From the NCBI GenBank assembly GCA_002005505.1, contig KV908432.1, positions 262,501 through 285,000 of the forward strand: 22,500 nt of DNA, in the 5' to 3' direction. Every line of letters starts with the position of its first letter. The first letter of the stretch is position 1. Made by a program: the position numbers and the translations under genes. The notes beneath the pieces were generated by a model. That model was not told the DNA's origin. It was given only the letters and a program-made list of their open reading frames with translations, and ran no database searches. This document shows positions 1 through 19,479 of the stretch, piece by piece. This stretch comes from Botryococcus braunii. Lineage: Eukaryota > Chlorophyta > Trebouxiophyceae.

Positions 1-280
1 GCCTCCAGTTGAAACAATTTAGGGTAGATATCCCGTAGCCCCCTGGTTAACAACCACTTTCAAAACCCCAATTCCATTGGCCTCAAGAAAGCCATTGAAA
101 TAGGGCAGGTACTCTCATGATTCAGAAGTAAAGTGCGTTTAACAAATCTCTTAAATTTTTCAGTCAAAATCCTGGTATTGCAAAAACTCATATGAAGACT
201 GCCATGGCCCAAACCTTGACCAAAGACTTCCATGACAAGACTGGCAGGCTATTGGCACAGGGAACTTGATCGGGGCAATG
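1..280. other. No recognisable gene; downstream flank of the PAM2 exon
   Basis: I see no exon here that I can support on either strand. On the minus strand this would be 3' UTR, intron or a further exon of the PAM2 gene. The open frame from the right stops at a TAG at 281-283. An upstream donor such as AAG|GTGTGC (about 345-335) could instead splice past it. Confidence 0.3.
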
Positions 281-1813
281 CTAGCTTAAGAATCTCCTGT
301 CAAGCTTCAAGCCCTGACTTGAGCCCAACTCGTCGCACACCTTTTGGCGAGCTACACACTGTCGGCCATGGGACGGTTTTGTGTATAGCGCGTGGATAGC
401 CCTAATTCTCTGGGATCTAGGACTGAAAGTTCCACCACTAGAGTTTTGTGTGCAATATTGACAGGCTCCGTTCATACCTCTAATGTTAGGGTAAACTTTG
501 CCCGGCACTTGCCGTCTGCCTAACCCAGCCCTATCCCCGCTAGAGTATGTGTGGCACGGACGACCTTGGGGTGATGAGCCCTGTCTAGAACCTCGGCGGG
601 AATGTAATATCTCGCCGCCAAGTACAAGATCAGATCTGGCTTGAGCACAGGGGACAAAACCGAGGCGTGTTACATGACCATTAAGTCCATATATTCCTCC
701 TTGCCCATCTACATGATTCTGCGGAAGTGGTACACCCTGATAGGATGCAGAACCTTGGGTAAAGTATGTGCAGCCTCGAAAAATTTGGTACGAGGCACTT
801 TGAGGGCACGCAATACCATGGGAAAGGGAATATGTTGGAGGGTATCTTGTGCTCTGCAAATATCTCGCATTGTCAATGTCACCTGACACATTTTGCCAAT
901 TGTTGCTGCCGTAACGACTATGACGACGAGCATCTGTCCGAAATTGAGGGTAAAACGGGGCATGAGCAGCATATCTGGATTGCATGTCAAAATAGGCATA
1001 TGGACTGTTATAGGGGTACGGTGCGTCTTGCCGGTAACTCTGGGCACGACCATACTTGCTGTTTTGAACATTGCTCCCACTTTGAGGGGTAACCCCACAT
1101 TGACGGTCATAAACACCAATAGGGTGTGCACTGTACTGGAAGTTCATGCCATTCTGAGAATATTGATTATTATGGGTGTATGGGACCTCTTGATGATAGA
1201 TCTGAGTATCAACATACTTGCTGCTCTGTGCATTGAATCCAAAATAAGGGCAATTCCCACCATATAAGTGTGAGCTGTTCTGGCAACTGCTATCAGAAGA
1301 ATACGGGGCAGCTTCGGGGTATCTGAAGTCTTCAAATTTGTTCTGGTATCTCAAATATGTGCTGGCTTCAGGATATATGCCCCAGTGAGACTGTGCACCA
1401 AGACGAGGAATTTGCGCGGTACCGGGATATACACTGACAGCAGCAAATCTACCAGCATCGGCACACGCACCAACACTATGGCAGTTCTTGGTTTGGGAGT
1501 ATACTCCAGCATGGACATAAGGGCCGCGCACTTGAAAGTAAGGTACTGGGTAGTACATCCTCCAGCCACTAGGATAATAGTAAGGAGCCTCGGTAGGATA
1601 CCGCTGGTCCCAAAATTCGCTTGCAGAGGGATCAACATAATCTTCGGGAACAGTCTCATCTCCTGGTTCTGCTTCATCTTTGGGAGCAGCTTCTGACACA
1701 GCTTGAAAGGATTGCGGCACAAACTCCGGCGCAAATGCGTTTAATGCCTTTGAAACTTGGCCAGATCCCTCAGCCCTGGAGAGAACACCCAAGGGATTGC
1801 TAAATGAAGACAT
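281..1813 (-). CDS. PAM2-motif, Tyr/Gln-rich disordered protein (exon or 3' part of a gene)
   Basis: A long open frame on the minus strand ends at TAG 281-283. The first in-frame ATG is at 1813, but the stretch just before it (CTTCATTTAG, exon from 1799) is also a good splice acceptor, so this may be an internal exon. Near the start, at 1706-1753, lies SKALNAFAPEFVPQSF. It matches the PAM2 consensus (L-N-x-x-A-x-E-F-x-P) that binds the MLLE domain of cytoplasmic poly(A)-binding protein. An acidic stretch follows, then about 250 residues very rich in Tyr, Gln, Ser and Asn (for example PTEAPYYYPSGW) with a 32-residue internal repeat, then a basic Ser/Gly-rich tail. No folded domain is visible. 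A role in mRNA translation or decay is inferred from PAM2 alone. Plant YTH (ECT) proteins have similar Tyr-rich N-termini, but no YTH domain is seen here. The frame being coding is well supported; its exact ends are not. Confidence 0.65.
   Translation of the reverse strand: MSSFSNPLGVLSRAEGSGQVSKALNAFAPEFVPQSFQAVSEAAPKDEAEPGDETVPEDYVDPSASEFWDQRYPTEAPYYYPSGWRMYYPVPYFQVRGPYVHAGVYSQTKNCHSVGACADAGRFAAVSVYPGTAQIPRLGAQSHWGIYPEASTYLRYQNKFEDFRYPEAAPYSSDSSCQNSSHLYGGNCPYFGFNAQSSKYVDTQIYHQEVPYTHNNQYSQNGMNFQYSAHPIGVYDRQCGVTPQSGSNVQNSKYGRAQSYRQDAPYPYNSPYAYFDMQSRYAAHAPFYPQFRTDARRHSRYGSNNWQNVSGDIDNARYLQSTRYPPTYSLSHGIACPQSASYQIFRGCTYFTQGSASYQGVPLPQNHVDGQGGIYGLNGHVTRLGFVPCAQARSDLVLGGEILHSRRGSRQGSSPQGRPCHTYSSGDRAGLGRRQVPGKVYPNIRGMNGACQYCTQNSSGGTFSPRSQRIRAIHALYTKPSHGRQCVARQKVCDELGSSQGLKLDRRFLS
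962..1219 (-). repeat. Two 32-residue internal repeats in the Tyr-rich region
   Basis: Codons at 1124-1219 and 962-1057 encode two aligned 32-residue blocks with the shared pattern SKY..-Q-Y-Q--PY--N--Y----M---Y-AH. Their starts are 54 residues apart. A weaker third block (NKFEDFRYPEAAPYSSDSS) lies upstream around residues 164-182 of the frame. The regular Tyr spacing resembles low-complexity domains that drive condensation. Confidence 0.6.
1706..1753 (-). other. PAM2 motif (PABP MLLE-binding peptide)
   Basis: The encoded peptide SKALNAFAPEFVPQSF has every anchor of the PAM2 motif at the right spacing: Leu-Asn, then Ala three residues after Asn, then Glu-Phe and Pro. In ataxin-2, Paip1/2 and the plant CID/ERD15 proteins the Leu and Phe side chains insert into the MLLE domain of poly(A)-binding protein. 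Confidence 0.8.
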
Positions 1814-1831
1814 TAAAAGGTGGAAGGACAC

Positions 1832-2509
1832 ACATTAAAATGCTTAGGTAGATGTGGCCTTATTCCAGCCAACACATTGACACAGCACATACCAGAAGGA
1901 AAGACAGCAGCAACAGACAGACATAGATAACATTTTCACTCTTTCATCATTAACGTCACAGCAACTCCAAGACCAGTGGAATGCCACTCAGTAATACAAC
2001 GTCTATTAAGCAAACACGACCAAGCATCAAAACACAGGTGAGACTCGCAAGGAAAATGACATAACAAATCCCAGCTGCATGAGTAAGAAACAAAGTACTG
2101 TCAATCCTGGAAATCTAAAGCAACTAAAGAGCTTGTAGGTAATCTAGTTAAGAAAAAGATACACTAAAATAAGACCGTGACATTTTTGATGCTATATTCA
2201 AACTATGCCACTAATAAGACTTTAGTCACAACATAACTTTATTTGTAGAGAATAGTTTAATCACAATATTTAGTTATATAGAAACTGTTTTTATCTGAAG
2301 TTTATGTAATCAACTTCAGATAAACAAACTATTTGCACTTTGTTGAAAATTTCCTACAATTGTAAAGTTGATTACTGGTAATTTAAGTTTAGATTCCACA
2401 ATAAATCATGTATATAAATATGTTAGAAAAACCCGAAACACTCTACTGTAAATATCCTAAATAAGAATATCACATAGGGCCACATCATTCAGAACCCTCC
2501 GGGACACAA
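1832..2509. other. AT-rich non-coding stretch
   Basis: No supportable gene. The sequence is AT-rich from about 2130 to 2460 and contains one perfect hairpin (2290-2324). On the minus strand it could be the intron upstream of the PAM2 exon or that gene's promoter and 5' UTR. Confidence 0.4.
2290..2324. repeat. Perfect 13-bp hairpin
   Basis: TTTATCTGAAGTT at 2290-2302 is the exact reverse complement of AACTTCAGATAAA at 2312-2324, with a 9-base loop. It lies in AT-rich non-coding DNA. It could be a remnant of a small inverted-repeat element or a regulatory foldback; nothing else identifies it. Confidence 0.8.
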
Positions 2510-2548
2510 CAATGCTACTACAAGGCAGTTTGCCTTGCAGTAGCATTG
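2510..2548. repeat. 18-bp foldback with a 3-base loop
   Basis: The arm CAATGCTACTACAAGGCA (2510-2527) pairs with 2531-2548 with one mismatch around the loop GTT. It sits 38 bases before a long CA array. Such a tight cruciform is rare by chance. The loop is too short for a standard plant miRNA precursor. Confidence 0.8.
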
Positions 2549-2585
2549 CCACAGCAGGGATTTGGAAGGTATAACACGCTCTCAC

Positions 2586-2589
2586 GCAC

Positions 2590-2635
<46 letters not shown>

Positions 2636-2659
2636 CGCGCGTGCGCGCACACACGCACG

Positions 2660-2716
<57 letters not shown>

Positions 2717-2771
2717 GCACGCGCCCACATCCACACACGCTGGCACGCACGCACGCGCAGGCGCACACACG
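2586..2771. repeat. (CA)n / (GCAC)n microsatellite
   Basis: An AC dinucleotide tract (about 2587-2633) runs into CG/CA alternation, a second AC tract (about 2671-2712), and imperfect GCAC repeats. All of it is alternating purine-pyrimidine, so it can form Z-DNA. Frames across it are artefacts (His-Thr or Cys-Val repeats). Confidence 0.95.
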
Positions 2772-3396
2772 TATGAAAGGAGAACGTTTATGAGACTGCT
2801 AGACATGGAAATCTTATAGAATCTGCTAGTGTTATGCATAAGGTCGGCAATAGCACAGTCACTCAAAAGCCAAGCACACCACCAAAAACTGGTATGTTCA
2901 AAAACATGACTAAGTCGCCGTTTAATTGATACTCGAGCCCCCCACCGGCCCTAAAACCCCTCATGCTAACCCAAACCCCTGGCCCTACCAAACACTGAAC
3001 ATTGCTTTGTGCACCACCAGCACAGCATCAATGTAAACACACCTTGTCGGCACAAATGGGGCAGCATTATGGGCTCCCTCAGGAAGCATCGCTTGCAGTT
3101 GGTCACGCCCCTCCGAACCCTCGGACCCTCCATCGTCTGTCAAGTGGTCATCTGCAACAGATGAGCTTGTTTGCACAAGGAGTTGTTTGCTAAATACTAG
3201 AGAGGAGGCCATATGCTACAGGATCACAAACGCTCACAGCATGGCAAGAAATGAAAGAAAACGCAAGGCCCTAGCAGTAGCCCTCATGCACAGTAAAACA
3301 GATGACACGCAACACGACATCAACCATCCTCGATGTGATGTACATGAGAGCAGATTCGGACATCTACCTGACTAGTGCACATCATTCCCACTGCGC
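2772..3396. other. Non-coding stretch, no gene seen
   Basis: Unique-looking sequence between two microsatellites. Open frames on both strands are short and show no recognisable domain or splice context. Confidence 0.3.
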
Positions 3397-3867
<471 letters not shown>

Positions 3868-4031
3868 GCAAAATGGGACAGACAAGTCAAAACACCTTCG
3901 GATGATGCAGAACCCGAATCCCTACACAGAAAAGCTCAAATGAACCAGCATAAACAGATCACACGAGCACCAATCAACTATTATTCAGTTGAACAATACA
4001 GAAAAAAGTCTGAGACACAGGGGGGGCTCAC

Positions 4032-4830
4032 TCGCTGAATGCCTCCCAGGAGGGGTTGAGGGAGGGGTGACATCAGAACTTGAGCAGATCTCTGGATTGC
4101 TGGAACAGACAATCAAGACCTCCTGGGACGGTGCAGCAGGCGCCTCCGTACACAGTGCTGCATTGGGGACTGTGCCTGGCAGCTTTGGCTCTGTGCTGAC
4201 CAATGGCGACACTTCTCCATCAGGCTCTGGAGAATGGGTAACAGCTTCTACCAAGGGTATACTACCATGTGCTTCTCTAGTCGTTTCTGCCTCATCCATG
4301 TCAGGCTCCCCAACCTCTGAAACCCTCATGGGGTCTGAAGAAGCACTTTGTATAGATTGCTCCCGGAACACACCTTCACTCTCCTGAAAGTTCTGACCTC
4401 CACAAACTGCTTGTACCTGACCATCTTTCTCGCAATCGCCATCGCCCCCACTTTCAGAGCTGGCAGAACTCACACCCTCAGTATCAAACCTACTTCCTGT
4501 GCTTCCAGAATCACTCTCTGTAAAGCTGGCTGTACCTGGACTCTGTGTGTTGAGATAGCCAGCACCATTGATGTCAGGCGTCACAGGTGCAGCTGCATAA
4601 AATGCCTTGATTTTGGAATTTGGGTTTCTCTCATCCCAATCCAGAGAATTTCCTGTCTCGTTGGCCAAGCCAGGGCTACTAATGCAATCTTTTCCTGATG
4701 TTCTAATGCTGCCTGGGGAACCCAGCAATGTTGCATCTGACGGCATAAGCTTCTGAGGGGAAGCAGGTTCAGTGACGTCAGGTTCCGACGTGCTGTTCAT
4801 CTCTGCGACAGTGCAATCAAAAGAGTGCAT
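4032..4830 (-). CDS. Acidic Ser/Pro/Glu-rich disordered coding exon, unknown family
   Basis: A minus-strand open frame starts at ATG 4830, with an in-frame TAA eight codons upstream. I end it at a GTGAGC donor (exon end 4032); read unspliced it would stop at 3985. About 266 residues are rich in Ser, Glu, Asp, Pro and Thr (for example SGSTGSRFDTEGVSSASSES), with no predicted folded domain, signal peptide or membrane helix. It lies upstream of the PAM2 exon on the same strand and may be its 5' exon. However, it ends in phase 1, and neither plausible acceptor near 1799 or 1775 restores that frame, so an extra exon or another donor would be needed. Coding status rests on open length, composition and the donor. 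I do not recognise the protein. Confidence 0.5.
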
Positions 4831-5522
4831 TCCTTCTGAACAATGCTGCCGTTAATGCTCCCTGCAGTTATGCACCAAAATGCCATAAGTAAACAGATCC
4901 ACCTTCAATGGAGGGGAAAGCACCCATATTGCAGGCATGTCCCTCCCTGCCCACCCCTATTCCCTCCACCCCTCCCCAGCCCCCCCCCCCCCCCAAATCT
5001 CTATCTCAAGACCCCCCTCTCCCTTCAACTCCCCCTGGTACACACAGGGGAGAAGGGGTTAGGGGGCAATACAGACACAGCAGGACTTTTTTGCAACTAT
5101 GCCCCCCATTCCCATCTTTCGGAACAGAGATGCATAAGATAACAACCATAAATGAGTCAACACACGGGTTGCCAATCCCCCATTTCTTTTTATGGGGGGG
5201 AGGGGGGGGGGAGGGGAGGGGGTATCTCTCAACAAACTCATAAAACACTATGACGTACAATCAGAAAATGAGCATCAGCCAAAGAAAGGCATCATTACAA
5301 GGATACCAGGAAAATGTACGAAGACACTTGCCATTGCCCCAGCACTTCATAGCCTAGAAACACATTCAATCTATGTGATGACAAAACAGAGACTCATCTA
5401 CCTCTGCAGTCTAGAACAGTCCTATCTCAATGAGTAGGCAAGTGTTCATACGGGGCACATCACTTGTATATACATCCTCAAATATGAGCAAGAAAAGGGG
5501 GAGGGTCTGGGGCAGAACATAC
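4831..5522. other. Non-coding stretch with C and G homopolymer runs
   Basis: Contains C-rich DNA (about 4945-5035, with a 14-base C run at 4981-4994) and G-rich DNA (5197-5221). On the minus strand it may be an intron or the 3' part of the membrane-helix gene. Read unspliced, the frame of the 5523-5722 exon continues to a stop at 5411. No other gene is supported. Confidence 0.35.
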
Positions 5523-5722
5523 TTGTCCCTTGGGTTTTCTATTCCGTACAAACGATTCAATCGAGCTTTTACGGCAGGTCTAATACCAGAAAATATAGTG
5601 TTTGGGCCCCAGTCCGCTAGCAGAAGTCCAGTGAGCACCACTGCAGTCAATAGAGCTGTCCCAACTTTGATTCCGCGATGTGCAACAGTCAACTCAGGCT
5701 CTTTGTGCATCACTTGATTGAC
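5523..5722 (-). CDS. Exon of a small single-membrane-helix protein, unknown family
   Basis: A minus-strand exon is bounded by a good acceptor (TTATTGGGATATGCAG before 5722) and a consensus donor GTATGT (5522-5517). It encodes about 66 residues: a polar lead (VMHKEPELTVAHRGIK), one hydrophobic helix (VGTALLTAVVLTGLLLADW), then a basic amphipathic tail (FSGIRPAVKARLNRLYGIE). The helix plus 'ADWGPNTIFSGIRP' followed by Arg/Lys looks like a conserved small organellar or endomembrane anchor, but I cannot name a family. If the donor is not used, the frame runs on to a stop at 5411. The first exon would lie between 5723 and about 7300, where I could not fix it. It may be a gene of its own or the 5' part of the minus-strand genes to the left. 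Confidence 0.5.
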
Positions 5723-7006
5723 CTGCATATCCCAATAAAGGTGCTCAACAAATAGCAAGCAGGACCTGCAGCGCATGACCTAAAACTGCAGTGACTTGCT
5801 GGCAAATTACAGAGCAAACTGAAGCACTTGTATGTGATGCTCATCTATCGTGGTTTAGTCACAGAACTCTACATCGCAACTGTTACTTGTGCCTTGACTC
5901 CTGGAACAACTATACAGAGAGAAAGTTACTCTACAGAAATCAATTTTAATCCTATTGAACTTTGGTACAGATCTTGAACCTTAATCCAGGCCCTAGGCAT
6001 CCTTCAACCTCTGTCCAAATAGTTCACTACCCCAACTGAACACTTCATCCAAAGCACAACTCGCTATTGTGATGCGCAGATGGTGGCTGGGCCGGCCAGC
6101 AATTCCAAAAGGAGAAAAAAAAGAAAAGAAAAAAAAAAACACACACTGACAGAGTAAGGAGTCGCAACCGTATACGGTTACTCAAGTCTCTGTATCTGAA
6201 ACGCAAAGAAAGCATCCACGAAAGAATCGTTCAAACTCCATTCTGACCCTTTGAACTATACAAACACTCATCCAACTTCTTCAACAATAATGGTTGAAGA
6301 CTGCATTGCTCAGTGAAATCCAAGCCAGCACGAGGCCAGAGAGGGGTCTTAAGGCAGAACAACGCCACCTTACGACCGAGTGCACTAAGTATCTCAGAGG
6401 CACTAGCATATGCACCTTATACTATCAAACATATACAACTTCCCGGCAAGCAACCGAGGGCAACCAAACGGATCGTGCCCACCCGCCGTCAACGCACAAA
6501 CGTGGTGGTTCTTCAAGCGCACAATTCTAAATAAGAGCTTCAATAAAATAAAATTCCCAGAATTGTTTTTAGTACCCTGTGCGAATGGATGCAGGATCGA
6601 CAATCAACACATAGCTCGTAGATCTATTGACTTCTTCGACGTTAGTACAGCGCCTATGGCACTTAAAACCATTTTCTTTTGCCCTAAACTTTACGAATTA
6701 CGAAGTGGAGAAGCGTTCTAAAACTACAGTAGCAACAAAGAACACTTGTTCCGTGTATATCTCACCAGTGTGCGTGTGTGTGGTAGTAAGGAGTCGCAGG
6801 AGCCAATGTCGTCACTCCTGTAGCACTGAAAGAATGGAAAACTCTTATTCTCCTTGGCTTTCTATAAACGCAAAATGCAATCGTGTATTACCATGTTGCA
6901 GCAGCGGATCGCTGTTGTAGGCGGCGCGACCACACTGATGACGCGTGAAGCAAGGCAGGAAGACCCGCGCCGCCGACGACCCTGACTCCGGTCTCGAGGG
7001 ATCGTA

Positions 7007-7023
7007 GTCTACGATTCGTAGAC
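7007..7023. repeat. 17-bp palindrome upstream of ZPR1
   Basis: GTCTACGA and TCGTAGAC are exact reverse complements around a single T. Outer CCGGTC (about 6988-6993) and GACCGG (7021-7026) are also complementary. It is a possible dimeric transcription-factor site in the shared promoter region. Confidence 0.6.
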
Positions 7024-7068
7024 CGGCCACTAAGAAGGTCCCCTGGGTGTAATATTTCACTGTCTCAC

Positions 7069-7136
7069 CCTTCCTTCCTTCCTCACTGAAAGGAAGGAGG
7101 TCCTACAGCGGTCCTTCCCTCAACTACTGCTGTAGG
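7069..7136. repeat. Nested inverted repeats in the ZPR1 leader or promoter
   Basis: CCTACAGC (7102-7109) pairs with GCTGTAGG (7129-7136) across a 19-base loop. The CCTTCC repeats at about 7071-7083 and TCCTTCC at 7112-7118 can both pair with GGAAGGA (7092-7098). This gives two mutually exclusive folds if the region is transcribed as 5' UTR. Confidence 0.5.
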
Positions 7137-7360
7137 GTGTACGGTCACTTTAGTACAGTGTAGGCCTTCTGAAGTTCACTCTCGGCAGTAGAAACGATGC
7201 CCGCATGCCGGAGATATGGGGTGCGGTTAGGATAGGCTTCAATCTTTACATTAAGCGATTAGTGAAGGAGGTGACGACTGCGGTTCATAAAAATAAATCT
7301 GTGAAACCATTGTAATCTCGTCACCTTTACGCCGAACTGGAAAGATTTTAAGATTGCGTC

Positions 7361-16947
<9,587 letters not shown>

Positions 16948-19479
16948 GGAAAGAAGGGGGGTTGTAATTTATCGACATTGCGAGCAAACCGAGGTGTCTC
17001 GTGCACTTCAGTTGGAAGCCACATGGTATCGGAGATTGCGTTGCAACAAGACGGGGTAGCCATTCTTCACCGCGATTGGATTTCAGTGTGATTATGCTTA
17101 TTTTTATAAAATATGGGGTGCGTTGTTAGTATGTGAGAGGGCTAGTTTTGAATTTCGTAGAATCTTCGAAAGCATTCGCAAGGCTAAGGAAGGCAGCAGT
17201 TTATAGACATGGCAGAAGAGTTCGAGGCGTGCTGTTGACAGACGGGAAATCATTTTTCTGGCTCTGTCTGTCAAGCGTGGCCTGTCCATCAGGGCGTAGG
17301 GATTGGCAAGTTTGGCCATGTTAGTTCAGTCTTTTTTGGAAGTTGCAGGCGTTTGGAAATGGCATTGCATGAAGGATGTCAAAATAGGTACTTAACAGGT
17401 AGTAGGACTAGACCGGTCGAGAGTCTCGAGACCGTCGTTTCAAAATAAGACATGTCAACTCTGTGCTGTTCAAAGTCATCTTCGTTCAAATGTCAATCGG
17501 TTGGAATGGCCGCTGTCATTCATAGCGGCATACAAAGAAAGAGATATTTAATCTGTCGAAAGTATCAGGGGTGAAGCTGCCCAGTTGAGCAATTCTGTTT
17601 CTATTGGTATACCCTAACATTCCGTTAATGTTTCGATGTGTATCTAGTGATGGTGCGTGCAAGTATGAGCATGGCTTATGAGCCGCCACGATCGCGCAAA
17701 AAATAAGCAGTCTAATCCTGCAATTGCAACTTTGGGCGTGGTTGAATTATGTGACGAGATTGTGGCACAGTTACATTATTCTCTTTTACATGCACATTTC
17801 CAGCACAAGTGCATGTGCTAGTCAATTTGGGTTTGGTTGAGACTCCAGACGAAGACCGCATAATGGATAGTAATTCTCTACGTAGAAGTTAAACTGCTTC
17901 CCAACACTGTAGTTCAGGTTATAATTCAATTGTGACGAGACAAATCTCGTGGGACAAGCTTGGCAGGAATTTTGCATGAAATCGTGCGGGGGATAGTTTT
18001 GCATGTCAACATGCCATTGCTGCAAGCATCTGCGCATGTGTGTCCACCATATTGGGGATTTTGCTTCAAACCATGCTGGAGATCCCCTGCATGAACCTTA
18101 GGTCTCTGGAGGCAGTGCTGGGATATATCAAGGTTCATGTATCTCAAGACTTTCGTTCTTGACCAGAATCTTTTAAAGTCGACGACAACATCTTAAGATT
18201 TGAAAGACGCTTGAGTTCATGCTGTCACTGCCCTTCCCACAGTAGGGTTGGCAGTCGCGTAATGAAGTTGATCAGCACTGACGGCAATGTAACTGCACTA
18301 TTGTAAATATCACCAGCTGGTGCCGGCAGGTGCGGCAGAACCATCCATGCAGATGTCACCAGGTGCGCTAGAATGACGTCATCACCGCCGCCACAGAGTT
18401 TCGCATAGCAGGCAAACTCTTTTTGACTTCTAAAGCAAGGGACAGTAGGCACCGGTGCAAAGAAAGCTCGCCGGGCTGTGCACCTTCATGGACAATGTGA
18501 GGCATGCTTTGGCAACGGGAGGGCTGTATGGCTGGCTTCTTTGGCCTAGGCTGCACAATGGTGAACACGTATCTGTATTGCAGCCTAAGGTCAGAATGTT
18601 ATTGCAGCCTACGGTTGCTTAGCAAGTTCAGAAAGGAGAATGCGAAGATCATTTCTTCTCCAGAGGTTTGAGGGTCGGCCTACAGGCTGCGGGGCAAACG
18701 CACCGGAAAGGGACGGGATGGGGCTGCCGTCATGTTTTTCCCGTCGAGACTGGAGGAGCTTGGAAGGAGGAGGGCTGCATATCTTTTGGAGAGGGGGGCG
18801 GGGGTGGGCGCAAAGCAAGCTCCTGGAGGGAGGGAGGGCGACATGGACGGAGAGACGTGGGACGGATCATGGTGGATAGATGGTAGACTGATAGCTAACC
18901 CGGAACGAACGGATGGGCAGGAGATAGATTAGTAGCCATGGGAAGGGGAACAAGGAAGGGATGCAGCTCAAAAGAAAGGGTGGTGCACCTGGGGTCCTGG
19001 GGCCCACGTGGGGCAGGTTTGATAACATTTTATGCATTCACATGTATATATCACTCTGGCCTGCATGTATAGAGCATGGTTATGTCCAAAAAAGTAGACA
19101 GGTGGACATGCGTCACTGTGGACTGCAATGGGCGGGCATGCATGCCATATAATTATAACCACGTCTGGAGTGGTTGAGACATAGGTGTACGTTCTATGGG
19201 TGTACGTGAATGAGAACATAGGTTCCAGCGAAAGTTCTCCAGACTTTGACTGAGGTCACTCCAATTTCAGCTGACAACTTCCAAGTGCTAAACTCCAGGT
19301 CCTTAGTAGCGACCAAAAAGAAGATCAGCAGGATGTACTCGTCTGTTTACGTGGACAGGAAGAGTGTAGCCAGAGTTCAGTGGGTTGCGATGTGAGCAGC
19401 TGACCCCGGGCCGGGGGCACCAGGGGGGGGGGGGGTGCGATCTGGAGCTCTTCGTGATGCGAAGCAATCACCCAGACAT
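16948..19479. other. Intergenic region after ZPR1
   Basis: No gene supported. The first part is ZPR1 3' UTR; an A/T-rich ATTTTTATAAAATATGG at about 17098-17114 is a possible poly(A) region. A 10-bp palindrome GTCTCGAGAC lies near 17425. A G-rich patch covers 18780-18850. A G run of about 12 bases lies near 19425. Confidence 0.4.

Larger units (their letters stand above)
5723..7360. promoter_or_regulatory. Divergent intergenic region upstream of ZPR1
   Basis: No gene recognised. The ZPR1 start codon (plus) and the minus-strand exons to the left face away from this 1.6-kb stretch, so it probably holds both promoters. An A-rich tract lies at 6113-6140. The last 350 bases before ZPR1 hold several inverted repeats (separate entries). 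No clear TATA box or other named element is visible. Confidence 0.4.

Noticed and set aside
641..1696. Plus-strand open frames of 60-124 residues opposite the PAM2 exon
   Set aside because: Short shadows of a long minus-strand frame with clear motif content.
281..1813. Firm call of a YTH-domain (ECT) m6A reader
   Set aside because: Only the Tyr-rich composition agrees. No YTH residues are present in the window, and plant ECTs are not known to me to carry a classical PAM2 motif.
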